Both the position numbers and the translations under genes were made by a program. 19,011 nt of DNA from Pseudomonadota bacterium. Its GTDB lineage: Bacteria; Pseudomonadota; Gammaproteobacteria; Burkholderiales; Burkholderiaceae_B. A model generated the notes under the pieces. The model was not told the origin of the DNA. It worked only from the letters and a program-made list of their open reading frames with translations, and searched no databases. Positions 7,701 to 13,872 of this stretch are shown here, one piece after another. Location of the stretch: assembly GCA_023427945.1 (NCBI GenBank), contig JAEYZR010000126.1:1-19011 (forward strand), in the 5' to 3' direction. Each line of letters starts with the position of its first letter. Position 1 is the stretch's first letter.

Positions 7701-8533
7701 TGATCACTGGACACTGGCTTGACGTCGTTATGAAGCTTGCCTTTCAGGTTGGAGAACCCATATTTTCCAAAGTCCTGCAGACGTCCGGCCTCTGTACCGT
7801 TGCGGGCCTCGCCACTATTGGTGAAGCCATCGATGCGGTCATTCGTCACGTCCTTTCCAGCCAGACGCTTGCCATCGCCATCGAATGTCACCACGTGCTC
7901 GACCACCTGCGCCGCACGGTAGGCAGCGTCGGCATCCTTTTCAAAGTCGCCGACACGATCCTTCAGTTTGTCCTTGACGCCACTCTGGTTGCCAAGTTGT
8001 TTGAGCAATGGCGTATCTTCGATGATGTCCTTGGCCGAACGCTTATCATCGTCCGGCCTTTCCCAACGAATGCCGGCCTTCTCTGCATCTTCGCGGGCCT
8101 TTTTGTCGTCGGGCTTGGCATTCAAATCTGAAAACAGATCGGGTGACAGGTCCTTGGCAGCTTTGTCATCCTTGATCCAGGCCTTCAGATCATTTTTGCT
8201 CACATCCCCATCGGTCTTTCCACCGTGCTTGAACGTATCCAGGCGATCAAACGCTTCTTCCTGCGACCAGAAATCAAGTGCATTTTTCAGTTCAGGATCC
8301 AGGTCGGAATGAGCGTCCCTATAGCTCTTGATTTCGTCGATGGTGATGTACTTCCCCTTGGCATTGATGTCGTCATAGTTGTCCAGGATCTGCTGGGCAT
8401 AAGCGTCAGCCTGTTTTTCTTTTTCAGCGTCACTCAGTTTTTCGTTCCACTTATCAACCGTGGAAACCAGAACAGGACCATTGACCGACAGTACCGAGTC
8501 GGGGCCGAGAATCGACGCATCAACCTTGGACAT
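4766..8533 (-). CDS. nopX: HrpF/NolX-family T3SS translocon protein with internal repeats, 1255 aa
   Basis: Probable secreted translocator that helps T3SS effectors cross the host membrane, by analogy with Xanthomonas HrpF, Ralstonia PopF and rhizobial NolX/NopX. It has no Sec signal peptide and is acidic and Lys/Asp-rich. Layout: module A (45-122), three B repeats (145-267, 279-401, 412-533), a second A-like module (562-644), a long helical middle (about 680-950), then Gly/Ala-rich hydrophobic stretches (1011-1024, 1113-1130, 1143-1170, 1173-1203) and a short hydrophilic tail ending GGISDIPDEEWP. Hydrophobic C-terminal segments and N-terminal repeats are HrpF features; at 1255 aa it is much longer than the 600-800 aa I recall for the family. 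Start chosen at ATG 8533, with AAAGGAG 8 nt upstream; the upstream in-frame GTG (8542) overlaps that site. Divergent from the secretin-fragment gene. Confidence 0.8.
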   Translation of the reverse strand: MSKVDASILGPDSVLSVNGPVLVSTVDKWNEKLSDAEKEKQADAYAQQILDNYDDINAKGKYITIDEIKSYRDAHSDLDPELKNALDFWSQEEAFDRLDTFKHGGKTDGDVSKNDLKAWIKDDKAAKDLSPDLFSDLNAKPDDKKAREDAEKAGIRWERPDDDKRSAKDIIEDTPLLKQLGNQSGVKDKLKDRVGDFEKDADAAYRAAQVVEHVVTFDGDGKRLAGKDVTNDRIDGFTNSGEARNGTEAGRLQDFGKYGFSNLKGKLHNDVKPVSSDQQTREQAEKLGIKWERPDGDSRSARDIIDKNPLLKNLGNQSGVKDMLKERVGDYEKDADAAYRATQVLAHIEKFDSNGNRLAGKNSSNDKIDGFTPDREAKPGTEAARLQDFGKEGFSALKGKLSDVSNVGDDKKIREEAEKLGFVWERPEGDKRSAKDIIDDNPLLKKLGNQSGIKDMLKDQVGDFENDADAAFRAGQVLDRVAMFDEKGERITGGSVANDSIDGFTNSGEAKNGTEAGRLQDFGKEGFSVFKELPKTDEIGSYKDFVKNNPDADETSKTLAKYAAILDDNLDAIRGKTGSGDYVNAEAVKKYAQDNTHLSDEVREALEFWSQPGAFDVLDTANNALAKAPDGDVGRNDLNAWFKDSAPTDAVSSMDFLKGVATRNALADVDTSSLGKDVLENPQNYSAEQKAAVLQELVVGQQLIIKGGEAGMWKDDKSKVTIANATRTHPDPEKVLKDMNEQILLLQNDPDVAEFMGKQGTEQLENLMKDHEGLKKSVEKTYKDEIKSGDALNDLWTKRDKEGETPTSILAEFSSSVQSYQKALGIDSPTDLQDAVKSSSHNQELQDYYKDSLVSGDRLKSLLKDNDFDKASSVYSMEVALYNASLDPTFTEKFDTELNKNYSDITQDNIFNGASFDDLKSVFGVDGTDELDEKKVEELIDKVREENPHFLLNQDGTVTTQQQVLVGLRGVWDQLRNGTKTLDKLGVMDSNGAIWKNVFKGTYDKGTQHGVSGLLLAGLTIAKGVDSGGKLNEKQVVDLTTGSIQTATILMEGGSKAYQAYLKDSSSKLRAIADRHPGDTAYGRIQRMNLESAINVQNGFKEVAKKFENAVKIPGGAAGAAMGAYSIFDGVQSLRAGDKLSGGMSITAGSVGIMAGLAGGVEGAATLLGAGEVILSRLGVAAGALGWVAAGVGAVAFLVPSIVKEVQQEKRVGKFADVLEDYVTKYGIDGVENGGISDIPDEEWPGYDDGPLIGS
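6602..6850 (-). repeat. NolX-like protein module A' (residues 562-644)
   Basis: Landmarks AVKKYAQDNTHLSDEV, ALEFWSQPGAFDVLDT, DGDVGRNDLNAWFKD, matching module A in order and spacing. The three B repeats therefore lie between two copies of A. Confidence 0.8.
6935..7300 (-). repeat. NolX-like protein repeat B3 (residues 412-533)
   Basis: Third module: GFVWERP, RSAKDII, LGNQSGIKDML, VGDFENDADAAFRA, FDEKGERITGG, NDSIDGFT, GTEAGRLQDFGK. It leads after about 28 residues into the second A-type module. Confidence 0.9.
7331..7699 (-). repeat. NolX-like protein repeat B2 (residues 279-401)
   Basis: Second module: GIKWERP, RSARDII, LGNQSGVKDML, VGDYEKDADAAYRA, FDSNGNRLAGK, NDKIDGFT, GTEAARLQDFGK. The DNA has diverged at many synonymous sites, so the duplication is not recent. 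Confidence 0.9.
7733..8101 (-). repeat. NolX-like protein repeat B1 (residues 145-267)
   Basis: First of three tandem modules of about 123 aa with a 133-134 aa period. Landmarks: GIRWERP, RSAKDII, LGNQSGVKDKL, VGDFEKDADAAYRA, FDGDGKRLAGK, NDRIDGFT, GTEAGRLQDFGK. Hand alignment with B2 gives 87 of 123 identical residues. Confidence 0.9.
8168..8401 (-). repeat. NolX-like protein module A (residues 45-122)
   Basis: Landmarks EIKSYRDAHSDLDPEL, ALDFWSQEEAFDRLDT, DGDVSKNDLKAWIKD. The same order recurs in the module after the B repeats. The DGDV-x3-DL element resembles an EF-hand-like loop. Confidence 0.8.
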
Positions 8534-8707
8534 ATGACGCACTCCTTTAATAAGTTGGCAGTACCTTAGCGACGAATCATTGAAGCGTTTTCAGATGAAG
8601 CGCTGATGACATGCCAACAGGAGGTGTGTTTCATTTGCGCCGACGAAGTGCCACGTTGTTGTCACTTAAAGCCTTGATAATGCCCTCAGTCAGTTGGAGA
8701 GAGTCTA
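8534..8707. promoter_or_regulatory. Divergent intergenic region between NolX-like and secretin-fragment genes
   Basis: 174 bp expected to hold back-to-back promoters. On the plus strand GATAAT (8676-8681) could be a -10 box about 26 nt before the GTG start of the secretin fragment, but its -35 is poor. A heptamer TGAAGCG occurs at 8581-8587 and 8596-8602, 15 bp apart. I found no clear HrpL box, PIP box or tts box. Both flanking genes have good ribosome sites: AAAGGAG for the NolX-like gene, GGAGAG for the secretin fragment. Confidence 0.45.
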
Positions 8708-9328
8708 GTGCAGTCGCTTACGCAACAACGAATGAGTCTTTGCCCGATGGCACTCAGCGTGTTGCTCAGTTTATGTGCCATGTCGTGGCCCGCATGGGCG
8801 ACAGCGGACCAAGAGGATGCCGTGTTGCATATCGCTTATCCCTACGTGGTTGTCGAGCAGGATGTGAAAGAGGTCTTGCAGGAACTGCGACGCAACCTTG
8901 GTCTGGGCGCAGTGATCTCAAACAAAGTGAGCGGCACGGTTCGCGGCTCGGCCCGGCACGACGATACGGCAGAGTCGTTCCTGCGACGTCTGGCACTCGA
9001 ACACGACCTCGTCTGGTATCTGGACCGCGACACGCTGTATGTCTTTGCACAAGAGGAAAGTGTCACGCAATTGCTGGCTGCAAGACACCTTGATGCGCAG
9101 CGGCGCAATGCCATTGCCAAACAATGGTCAGCGAAAGGATCTGGCGTTCACGTCTCGGTGGACGAGTCTTCGCGCAGCCTGCTCGTGACGGGTCCGCCCG
9201 AGTTTCGCGCGCGCATTGCGCAGATCGTTGCAGTTCCGCCTGCGCCGCCCGCGGCCACAGGCAATGGTCCCGGCGTCACCGTATTTCGCAGTACGTCAGG
9301 TCGTGAGCGCGTGGCAGTGCCGCGTTGA
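8708..9328 (+). CDS. sctC1: Secretin N-terminal-domain protein (NolW/RhcC1-like, split SctC)
   Basis: Periplasmic or outer-membrane component of the T3SS, 206 aa. It has a Sec signal peptide (hydrophobic 14-30, AWA-TADQ cleavage region) and then the N0 domain typical of T3SS secretins (about 37-112, including ESFLRRLALEHDLVWYLD). An N1-like strand set follows (about 138-175, VHVSVDESSRSLLVTGPPEF). It stops there: no second ring domain and no beta-barrel secretin domain, whereas full SctC proteins exceed 500 aa. In rhizobial T3SS the secretin is split this way (NolW/RhcC1 and RhcC2), so the pore-forming half should be encoded elsewhere. Start GTG 8708 is favoured by GGAGAG 8 nt upstream; ATG 8732 has no ribosome site and would cut into the signal peptide. 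First gene of the T3SS operon. Confidence 0.85.
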   Translation: MQSLTQQRMSLCPMALSVLLSLCAMSWPAWATADQEDAVLHIAYPYVVVEQDVKEVLQELRRNLGLGAVISNKVSGTVRGSARHDDTAESFLRRLALEHDLVWYLDRDTLYVFAQEESVTQLLAARHLDAQRRNAIAKQWSAKGSGVHVSVDESSRSLLVTGPPEFRARIAQIVAVPPAPPAATGNGPGVTVFRSTSGRERVAVPR

Positions 9329-9372
9329 ATTTGGAACTGGACCGCCGGTCCTCTGTTGAAAGGAGTAAAGCA

Positions 9373-9573
9373 ATGTCGATTACCCCCGTAGATGCCTCAT
9401 CGATTCCGCAACCTGCAGGCAACGACGCGTCGTTTGATGACGCCGTGAAAAACGCACAGGAGGATTCCGAAGCGTTGGACGCCGTGTTCGAAAAAGGGAT
9501 AGGAATGATGATGCAGACCATTCTTTCGCCCCGCATGAACGAAATCCTCAGCGAGTCGATGTCAGACGAATAA
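9373..9573 (+). CDS. Small acidic protein of the T3SS operon, unknown
   Basis: A 66-aa soluble protein from ATG 9373, which has an excellent ribosome site (AAAGGAG, 7 nt spacing). An upstream TTG (9325) would overlap the secretin-fragment gene and lacks such a site. There is no signal peptide or membrane segment. The first 20 residues are Pro/Ser/Ala-rich and probably disordered; the rest looks helical and acidic, with a Met-rich amphipathic stretch (GIGMMMQTILSPRMNEIL, 43-60). It sits 45 bp after the secretin fragment and 31 bp before sctI, so it is surely part of the operon. Size and position would suit an early substrate, a needle-related subunit or a small chaperone, but I recognise no family. 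Confidence 0.75.
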   Translation: MSITPVDASSIPQPAGNDASFDDAVKNAQEDSEALDAVFEKGIGMMMQTILSPRMNEILSESMSDE

Positions 9574-9604
9574 TCATCTGCGACCGTACACATACGAGAA
9601 CACG

Positions 9605-10009
9605 ATGGAACTACCTGGTCATTCTGGTATCACGCTCAATGCCGTTCCGGTCAACGAGAGCGTCAGCCCTGTATCGCAAGACCTGTTCGAGGCCATGACG
9701 CTGAAGGCGCAAGACAGGCCTCTTACGGATCTGAGCCAGATCGGCCAGGCCCTCACTGGCCATCTCGACAAATATCTGGAAAGAACGACATCGTTTTCCG
9801 AACGGGTCAGGCAGATATCGAATGGCGAACCTGTATATGGCGAGCAGATTCATACGCCACAAGCAGGTGCTGAGGGCGCCGACCAACGTGTCGCGACTGT
9901 CCTGCAGTCCCTGAGCGCCATGTTCGATTATTCGATCGAGACACAGGTGGTCGTGCGCAGCGCCACACAGGTGTCAGGCGCAGTCAATACATTATTGCGA
10001 GGACAGTAA
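9605..10009 (+). CDS. sctI: T3SS inner rod protein SctI
   Basis: Inner rod/needle adapter linking the export gate to the needle, 134 aa, exported by the T3SS itself. The C-terminal helix (about 110-134, including VVVRSATQVSGAVNTLLRGQ) fits the conserved YscI/HrpB-family ending, where a hydrophobic helix precedes NTLLxxQ. The N-terminal two thirds are variable and probably flexible. It directly precedes sctJ: the stop abuts the GTG start with no gap, the same position as nolB before rhcJ in rhizobia. The ribosome site is weak (GAGA about 9 nt before ATG). The main alternative is a NopB-type extracellular pilus component, considered in rhizobia to be the same gene position. Confidence 0.75.
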   Translation: MELPGHSGITLNAVPVNESVSPVSQDLFEAMTLKAQDRPLTDLSQIGQALTGHLDKYLERTTSFSERVRQISNGEPVYGEQIHTPQAGAEGADQRVATVLQSLSAMFDYSIETQVVVRSATQVSGAVNTLLRGQ

Positions 10010-10789
10010 GTGCACAGACGGTTCTGGCAACACACGACTCGTGCTGCCGTGATGCTTCTCAGCGTCTTTTTACTACAAGCCTGCAAGTCAGATCTGTATT
10101 CAGGACTGGACGAGCGACAGGCCAATCAGATGATCTCGGAGCTCTCGCGCAACGGCATTCAGGCCAGTCGTCACGCTGCCAAGGATGGCACCCTGACGGT
10201 GACGGTCGATGAGGATCAGTTTGCCGCATCGGTGCAGGTCCTCGAGGCTTCGGGCCTGCCCGAGGCGCGCTTCGCCTCTTTGGGTGACGTGTTCAAGAAT
10301 AATGGACTGGTCGCCTCGCCGACACAGGAGCGGGCCCAGTTCGTATATGCCATGAGCCAGGAGCTATCGAACACCGTCTCCCAGGTCGATGGCATTCGCA
10401 TGGCACGCGTGCATGTGGATCTGCCGGATGACGATACGAGACGCAAGTCAAACAGTCGGGCCTCTGCTGCCGTGTTCGTTCGCTACGATGCAGGTGCCGA
10501 TATCGAACCCTTGATCCCGAAGATCAAAGCCCTGGTTGCAGGCAGCATATCCACCCTGGAATACGAGCGCGTCTCTGTCATTCCCATTGCCGCCCTTGCC
10601 AGTGAAGTCAGCAACACGGTGCGCATGACCACCTGGCTGGGCATCCCGATTCCCGAAAAAAGCGCGAGCAGGCTCACCCAACTGGCCCTGGTCGTCGTCC
10701 TGCTTGGCGCTGCGCTGATTGGCGGCGCGTTCTGGTGGAGCATGCGGCGACTGCCCAGAGGCGTGCGCACCTATCGGCAATCGTCCTGA
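10010..10789 (+). CDS. sctJ: T3SS inner-membrane ring lipoprotein SctJ
   Basis: Forms the periplasmic inner-membrane ring with SctD (YscJ/HrcJ/PrgK family), 259 aa. Lipoprotein signal: basic start, hydrophobic 12-21 and lipobox LQAC with Cys25. The family segments follow: GLDERQANQM (32-41), a first ring-building domain, then QERAQFVYAMSQELSNTVSQ and VHVDLP in the second domain (about 100-190). A C-terminal membrane helix lies at about 221-244, ending in a short basic cytoplasmic tail. The start is GTG, immediately after the sctI stop, with GAGGA about 7 nt upstream. Length is normal. Confidence 0.95.
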   Translation: MHRRFWQHTTRAAVMLLSVFLLQACKSDLYSGLDERQANQMISELSRNGIQASRHAAKDGTLTVTVDEDQFAASVQVLEASGLPEARFASLGDVFKNNGLVASPTQERAQFVYAMSQELSNTVSQVDGIRMARVHVDLPDDDTRRKSNSRASAAVFVRYDAGADIEPLIPKIKALVAGSISTLEYERVSVIPIAALASEVSNTVRMTTWLGIPIPEKSASRLTQLALVVVLLGAALIGGAFWWSMRRLPRGVRTYRQSS

Positions 10790-10791
10790 CC

Positions 10792-11457
10792 ATGACCGAG
10801 GTGATGATCGCAACTCGCGTCTGGCGGGACTTTCAGGACAATCCCTTGCCCGGCGTGCACAAGGACTATCTGCTCGATGCGCTGCACCCCCTGCGCCTTG
10901 ATGATAAAGAACGATTCCAGGCGGCCCTGGGCGGGCAGCAGCCGCGCATGTTGTTCGTGGAACTGTTGCGTCGCAAACATGCCCTGCCGTCGCTGACGAA
11001 CGCACTGCCCTCTGGCCCTGATGCCGCCCTGTCGGCCCTCAGCGTCGCAGGATGGCAGGACGCCGTCCGGGCCTGCGGTCTCATGTACTGGTCAAACACC
11101 TTGGCCCGAGAAGTACGGGGGCCCGTACTGGCCCATATCACGCAGGCGTTCGGGGACGGATGGTGGCACTGGGTGGAACTGGGACGCTCGGAGACCATCG
11201 GCACGGGCCCGTCCCTGCCCGCACACACCAGGCCTGATCATCCCCACGCCTGGCAGTCCACGATCGAAAAAACCGGGCAAGCCCTGCTGGGCACATGGCA
11301 GGACGGCCTGGACGCCGATGTCGCGGCGTGGATAAAGCTCAAGACCTCCCCTGCCAGTGCTGAGACGCCGCCACCCTGGCAGATAGACACGGCATACGGG
11401 CGACGGCTGCTGCATCGTCTGGGCACGAGCATGATTCAAGATCCGGAGACCCGATGA
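10792..11457 (+). CDS. sctK: T3SS sorting-platform protein SctK (NolU/HrpB4-like)
   Basis: Predicted cytoplasmic sorting-platform subunit that connects the SctD ring to SctQ, 221 aa from ATG 10792, two nt after the sctJ stop. This protein family is poorly conserved, so the call rests partly on position: between sctJ and sctL is the universal place of sctK. Sequence support is a Trp-rich helical protein without signal peptide or membrane segment, with a RVWRDF start and a conserved-looking WQDAVRACGLMYW stretch in the middle. A longer frame from 10735 would overlap sctJ and has no better ribosome site. The stop overlaps the sctL start as ATGA. Confidence 0.75.
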   Translation: MTEVMIATRVWRDFQDNPLPGVHKDYLLDALHPLRLDDKERFQAALGGQQPRMLFVELLRRKHALPSLTNALPSGPDAALSALSVAGWQDAVRACGLMYWSNTLAREVRGPVLAHITQAFGDGWWHWVELGRSETIGTGPSLPAHTRPDHPHAWQSTIEKTGQALLGTWQDGLDADVAAWIKLKTSPASAETPPPWQIDTAYGRRLLHRLGTSMIQDPETR

Positions 11458-12053
11458 GTCCACCCCGGGAACCGAACCAGGCCCCTCCGATCCTGCGCGC
11501 GCAGAGCGTCTCCGCGTGGCGCGAAGGTGAGCGGTTTCTGGAGCAGGCCAGGCATGACGCAGAGGCATTGCACCGGCAAGCGCAGCAGGATGCGCAGGAA
11601 GCGCGTGAACAAGCCAGACAGCAAGGTTATGAGCAGGGACGCCAGGAAGGGCTGGAAGATGCCGCCCGGCTGGCCCTGCAGATGACTGCCCAGCGCGACG
11701 CCCAACTGCACAGTCTGGCACCTCGCCTGGTCGAGGCAATCGATGCATCGGTGCGCAAGATCCTGGGGGCTATCGCACCTGCCGAGCTTATCGAGGGCGT
11801 GGCACGCGAGGCGATGCAGGCCATGCATGGGACGAGCCAGGTCACCTTGCGGGTGCCCCCGGGGATGGCTGATCAGCTCAATGAACGCAGCGCATGCCTG
11901 GAACGCCGGCGGGTCATCGTCGTTGAAGACGATGCGCTACGGAATTCCATGTGTTTTCTGGAAACGCCTATGGGGATCATCGAGCTGAGCCCCCATGCGC
12001 AATGGGACAGACTGTTGCAGGCCATGCACGACGCAGCGGGCAAGGCGTGCTGA
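11454..12053 (+). CDS. sctL: T3SS ATPase stator SctL
   Basis: Cytoplasmic regulator and stator of the ATPase (FliH/YscL/NolV family), 199 aa. The N-terminal third is Gln/Glu/Ala/Arg-rich and predicted as a long coiled coil (about 22-78, with repeated EQAR and QGYEQGRQEG elements), the usual SctL stalk. The C-terminal half (about 85-195) fits the peripheral-stalk domain that binds the ATPase N-terminus, including VTLRVPPG and a final FLETPMGIIELS segment. Overlaps sctK by ATGA; its stop TGA shares a base with the sctN ATG (TGATG). Confidence 0.9.
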   Translation: MSPPREPNQAPPILRAQSVSAWREGERFLEQARHDAEALHRQAQQDAQEAREQARQQGYEQGRQEGLEDAARLALQMTAQRDAQLHSLAPRLVEAIDASVRKILGAIAPAELIEGVAREAMQAMHGTSQVTLRVPPGMADQLNERSACLERRRVIVVEDDALRNSMCFLETPMGIIELSPHAQWDRLLQAMHDAAGKAC

Positions 12054-13393
12054 TGGACAATGCCGCCTTGTCGGAAATGGACCCGCTGGCGGGCGTGCTG
12101 GCCGCGATCGACAAAACCGACAGCCGACCCTGCCAGGGCAAGGTACTGGAGGTTCGTGGACAGTCCATCCGTGCCTGGCTTCCTGGGGCACGGCTGGGTG
12201 AACATGGCTACATCGAGCCGCTGTCCGAGCGGGACCGGCCCATTCCCGTCGAAATAGTGGGCTTTGAAAATGACGTGGCATGGCTCGCTCCGCTGGCGGT
12301 CACCCGTGGCATCAGCGCCGGAAGTCCCGTCTTTCGAACCGGCCGTGAGTTCGTCATTGCGGTGGGAAAGGGACTGCTGGGCAGCGTGATCGATGCCTTC
12401 GGCCACAACCTGGACGCACCTGCACCATTGAACACGTCCGACATGCAATGGCGCGCCGTCAATGCCTCGGCGCCCCACGCCATCCACCGGCAACGTATTC
12501 AGAAGCCCTTCCCTTTGGGCGTGCGTGCCATTGACGGCATGCTGACGGTAGGTCGCGGTCAACGCATCAGCATTCAGGGCGAAGCCGGCGCCGGCAAATC
12601 CTCGCTGCTTGCCTCCATGCTGGCATGCGCCCAGGCCGATGTCATCGTCCTGGCCCTGATCGGCGAACGCGGCCGGGAGGTGCGTGAATGGATCGAAGAT
12701 GCGATGTCTGCGCAGACCCGGTCTCGCACGGTCACCGTGGTCGCGACCTCTGACAGGCCAGCGATGGAACGTGTGAAGGCCGCGGCGACGGCGACCTGCG
12801 TAGCCGAGTATTTCCGGGATACGGGACAGCATGTATTGTTGCTGGTCGATAGCGTGACCCGATACGCTCGCGCATGGCGCGAAATCGGATTGGCTGCCGG
12901 CGAACCGCCGACGCGCCGCGGCTTTCCACCTTCCGTTTTTTCCGCACTGCCCGATCTAATGGAAAGAGCCGGGCCAGGCCAGGTCGGCAGCATCACCGGA
13001 ATCTATACCGTACTGACCGAAAGCGATGGCGAGGCCGATCCCATTGCCGAGGAAGTGACCTCCATCGTGGATGGCCACATCATCCTGGATGCCCAGCTGG
13101 CGCGGCGCAATCGCTTTCCCGCAATCGATATCCTGAAGAGCCGAAGCCGTCTGATGGAAAAAATCGTGTCACCCAGACATAGCCGAGCGGCCGTGGAAGT
13201 GCGCGAGTTGATGTCGCTTTACGCGCAGGTGGAGTTGCTCATACGCCTGGGAGAGTATGTCCCAGGCAGCGAACCACAGACCGATCGTGCCATCGAGCGC
13301 CACGATGCCATCGAGCGCTTCCTGCGCCAGGATCGGTCAGCCTGCTCTACTTTTTCCGAGACCGAGCGCCAACTGCGGGAGTTGCTGAGTTGA
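12053..13393 (+). CDS. sctN: T3SS ATPase SctN
   Basis: Hexameric ATPase at the export gate that strips chaperones and unfolds substrates (FliI/YscN/HrcN family), 446 aa. A beta-barrel domain (about 20-95) is followed by the catalytic domain with Walker A GEAGAGKSS (176-184), catalytic glutamate E205 in GERGREV, and Walker B VLLLVD (261-266) followed by SVTRYARA. RRGFPPSVFSALPDLMERAG and LTESDGEADPIAEE are typical family blocks. All key residues are present. ATG 12053 is chosen because it overlaps the sctL stop (TGATG); a longer frame from 11951 would run through sctL. The stop overlaps the sctO TTG. Confidence 0.97.
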   Translation: MDNAALSEMDPLAGVLAAIDKTDSRPCQGKVLEVRGQSIRAWLPGARLGEHGYIEPLSERDRPIPVEIVGFENDVAWLAPLAVTRGISAGSPVFRTGREFVIAVGKGLLGSVIDAFGHNLDAPAPLNTSDMQWRAVNASAPHAIHRQRIQKPFPLGVRAIDGMLTVGRGQRISIQGEAGAGKSSLLASMLACAQADVIVLALIGERGREVREWIEDAMSAQTRSRTVTVVATSDRPAMERVKAAATATCVAEYFRDTGQHVLLLVDSVTRYARAWREIGLAAGEPPTRRGFPPSVFSALPDLMERAGPGQVGSITGIYTVLTESDGEADPIAEEVTSIVDGHIILDAQLARRNRFPAIDILKSRSRLMEKIVSPRHSRAAVEVRELMSLYAQVELLIRLGEYVPGSEPQTDRAIERHDAIERFLRQDRSACSTFSETERQLRELLS

Positions 13394-13872
13394 GCCCTGA
13401 CCTGCGGAAACTGGCTGCCCTCGAGAACGTGCGATCACGGCGAGAGTCGCGCCTGGCCCGGCTACGCGGCCATCACGCCCGCCAATGCGAGCAGATGGAA
13501 CAAAGCGTGCAGCATGCGCGGCAGGACGCCGACAGCCTGGCGCACGACGTGAAACGACACCAGGACAAGCGCTGGAAAGCATTGCTCGGTGGCACGTTTG
13601 ACCATACGGCACTTCTGGCGGCATCTGTCCAGGACGACGCGGAGCGCGACCGAATCGAACAGGCCGAACAACGACTGCAGCAGATGGTGCACGAGCTGGG
13701 CGAAGCAAAAGCAAAGTGGGAACACACCATTACCGATCATGTGAAGGCTTTGCGCAAGCTGGAGACATGGCGCGACTTTGTCGACGGCCAATGCCGTGCA
13801 CACACCAGACGCAAAGAAATACGCAGCGAATCGACCCAGGAGGAACAGCACGGTGCACGACATCCAGGCTGA
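13390..13872 (+). CDS. sctO: T3SS stalk protein SctO
   Basis: Central stalk of the ATPase complex (YscO/FliJ/y4yJ-type), 160 aa. The protein is almost entirely charged and helical and suits the two-helix coiled coil of the family: helix 1 about 5-65, helix 2 about 83-140. The family is weakly conserved, so the call relies on coiled-coil character and position after sctN. The start is TTG overlapping the sctN stop (TTGA), consistent with coupled translation and low autonomous initiation. The last 20 bp overlap the sctQ start. Confidence 0.8.
   Translation: MSPDLRKLAALENVRSRRESRLARLRGHHARQCEQMEQSVQHARQDADSLAHDVKRHQDKRWKALLGGTFDHTALLAASVQDDAERDRIEQAEQRLQQMVHELGEAKAKWEHTITDHVKALRKLETWRDFVDGQCRAHTRRKEIRSESTQEEQHGARHPG

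Noticed and set aside
5507..8131. Several long plus-strand open frames opposite the NolX-like gene (for example 5507-5953, 6221-6799, 7493-8131)
   Set aside because: They mirror the repeats and codon bias of the real minus-strand protein, have no ribosome sites and no recognisable domains.
6602..8401. Repeats in the NolX-like gene as a CRISPR or DNA-level tandem array
   Set aside because: Units of about 400 bp are in frame, diverged at synonymous sites and conserved at the protein level; they are protein modules.
8534..8542. GTG 8542 as start of the NolX-like protein
   Set aside because: It overlaps the only good ribosome site; ATG 8533 has that site at 8-nt spacing.
9339..9351. Palindrome GGACCGCCGGTCC before the 66-aa gene
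   Set aside because: Single-base centre cannot form a good RNA hairpin, and its place within the operon makes an operator unlikely; probably chance in GC-rich DNA.
13778..13852. Longer sctQ start at TTG 13778
   Set aside because: It would overlap sctO by 95 bp with no ribosome site, while GTG 13853 has AGGAGGA at ideal spacing.
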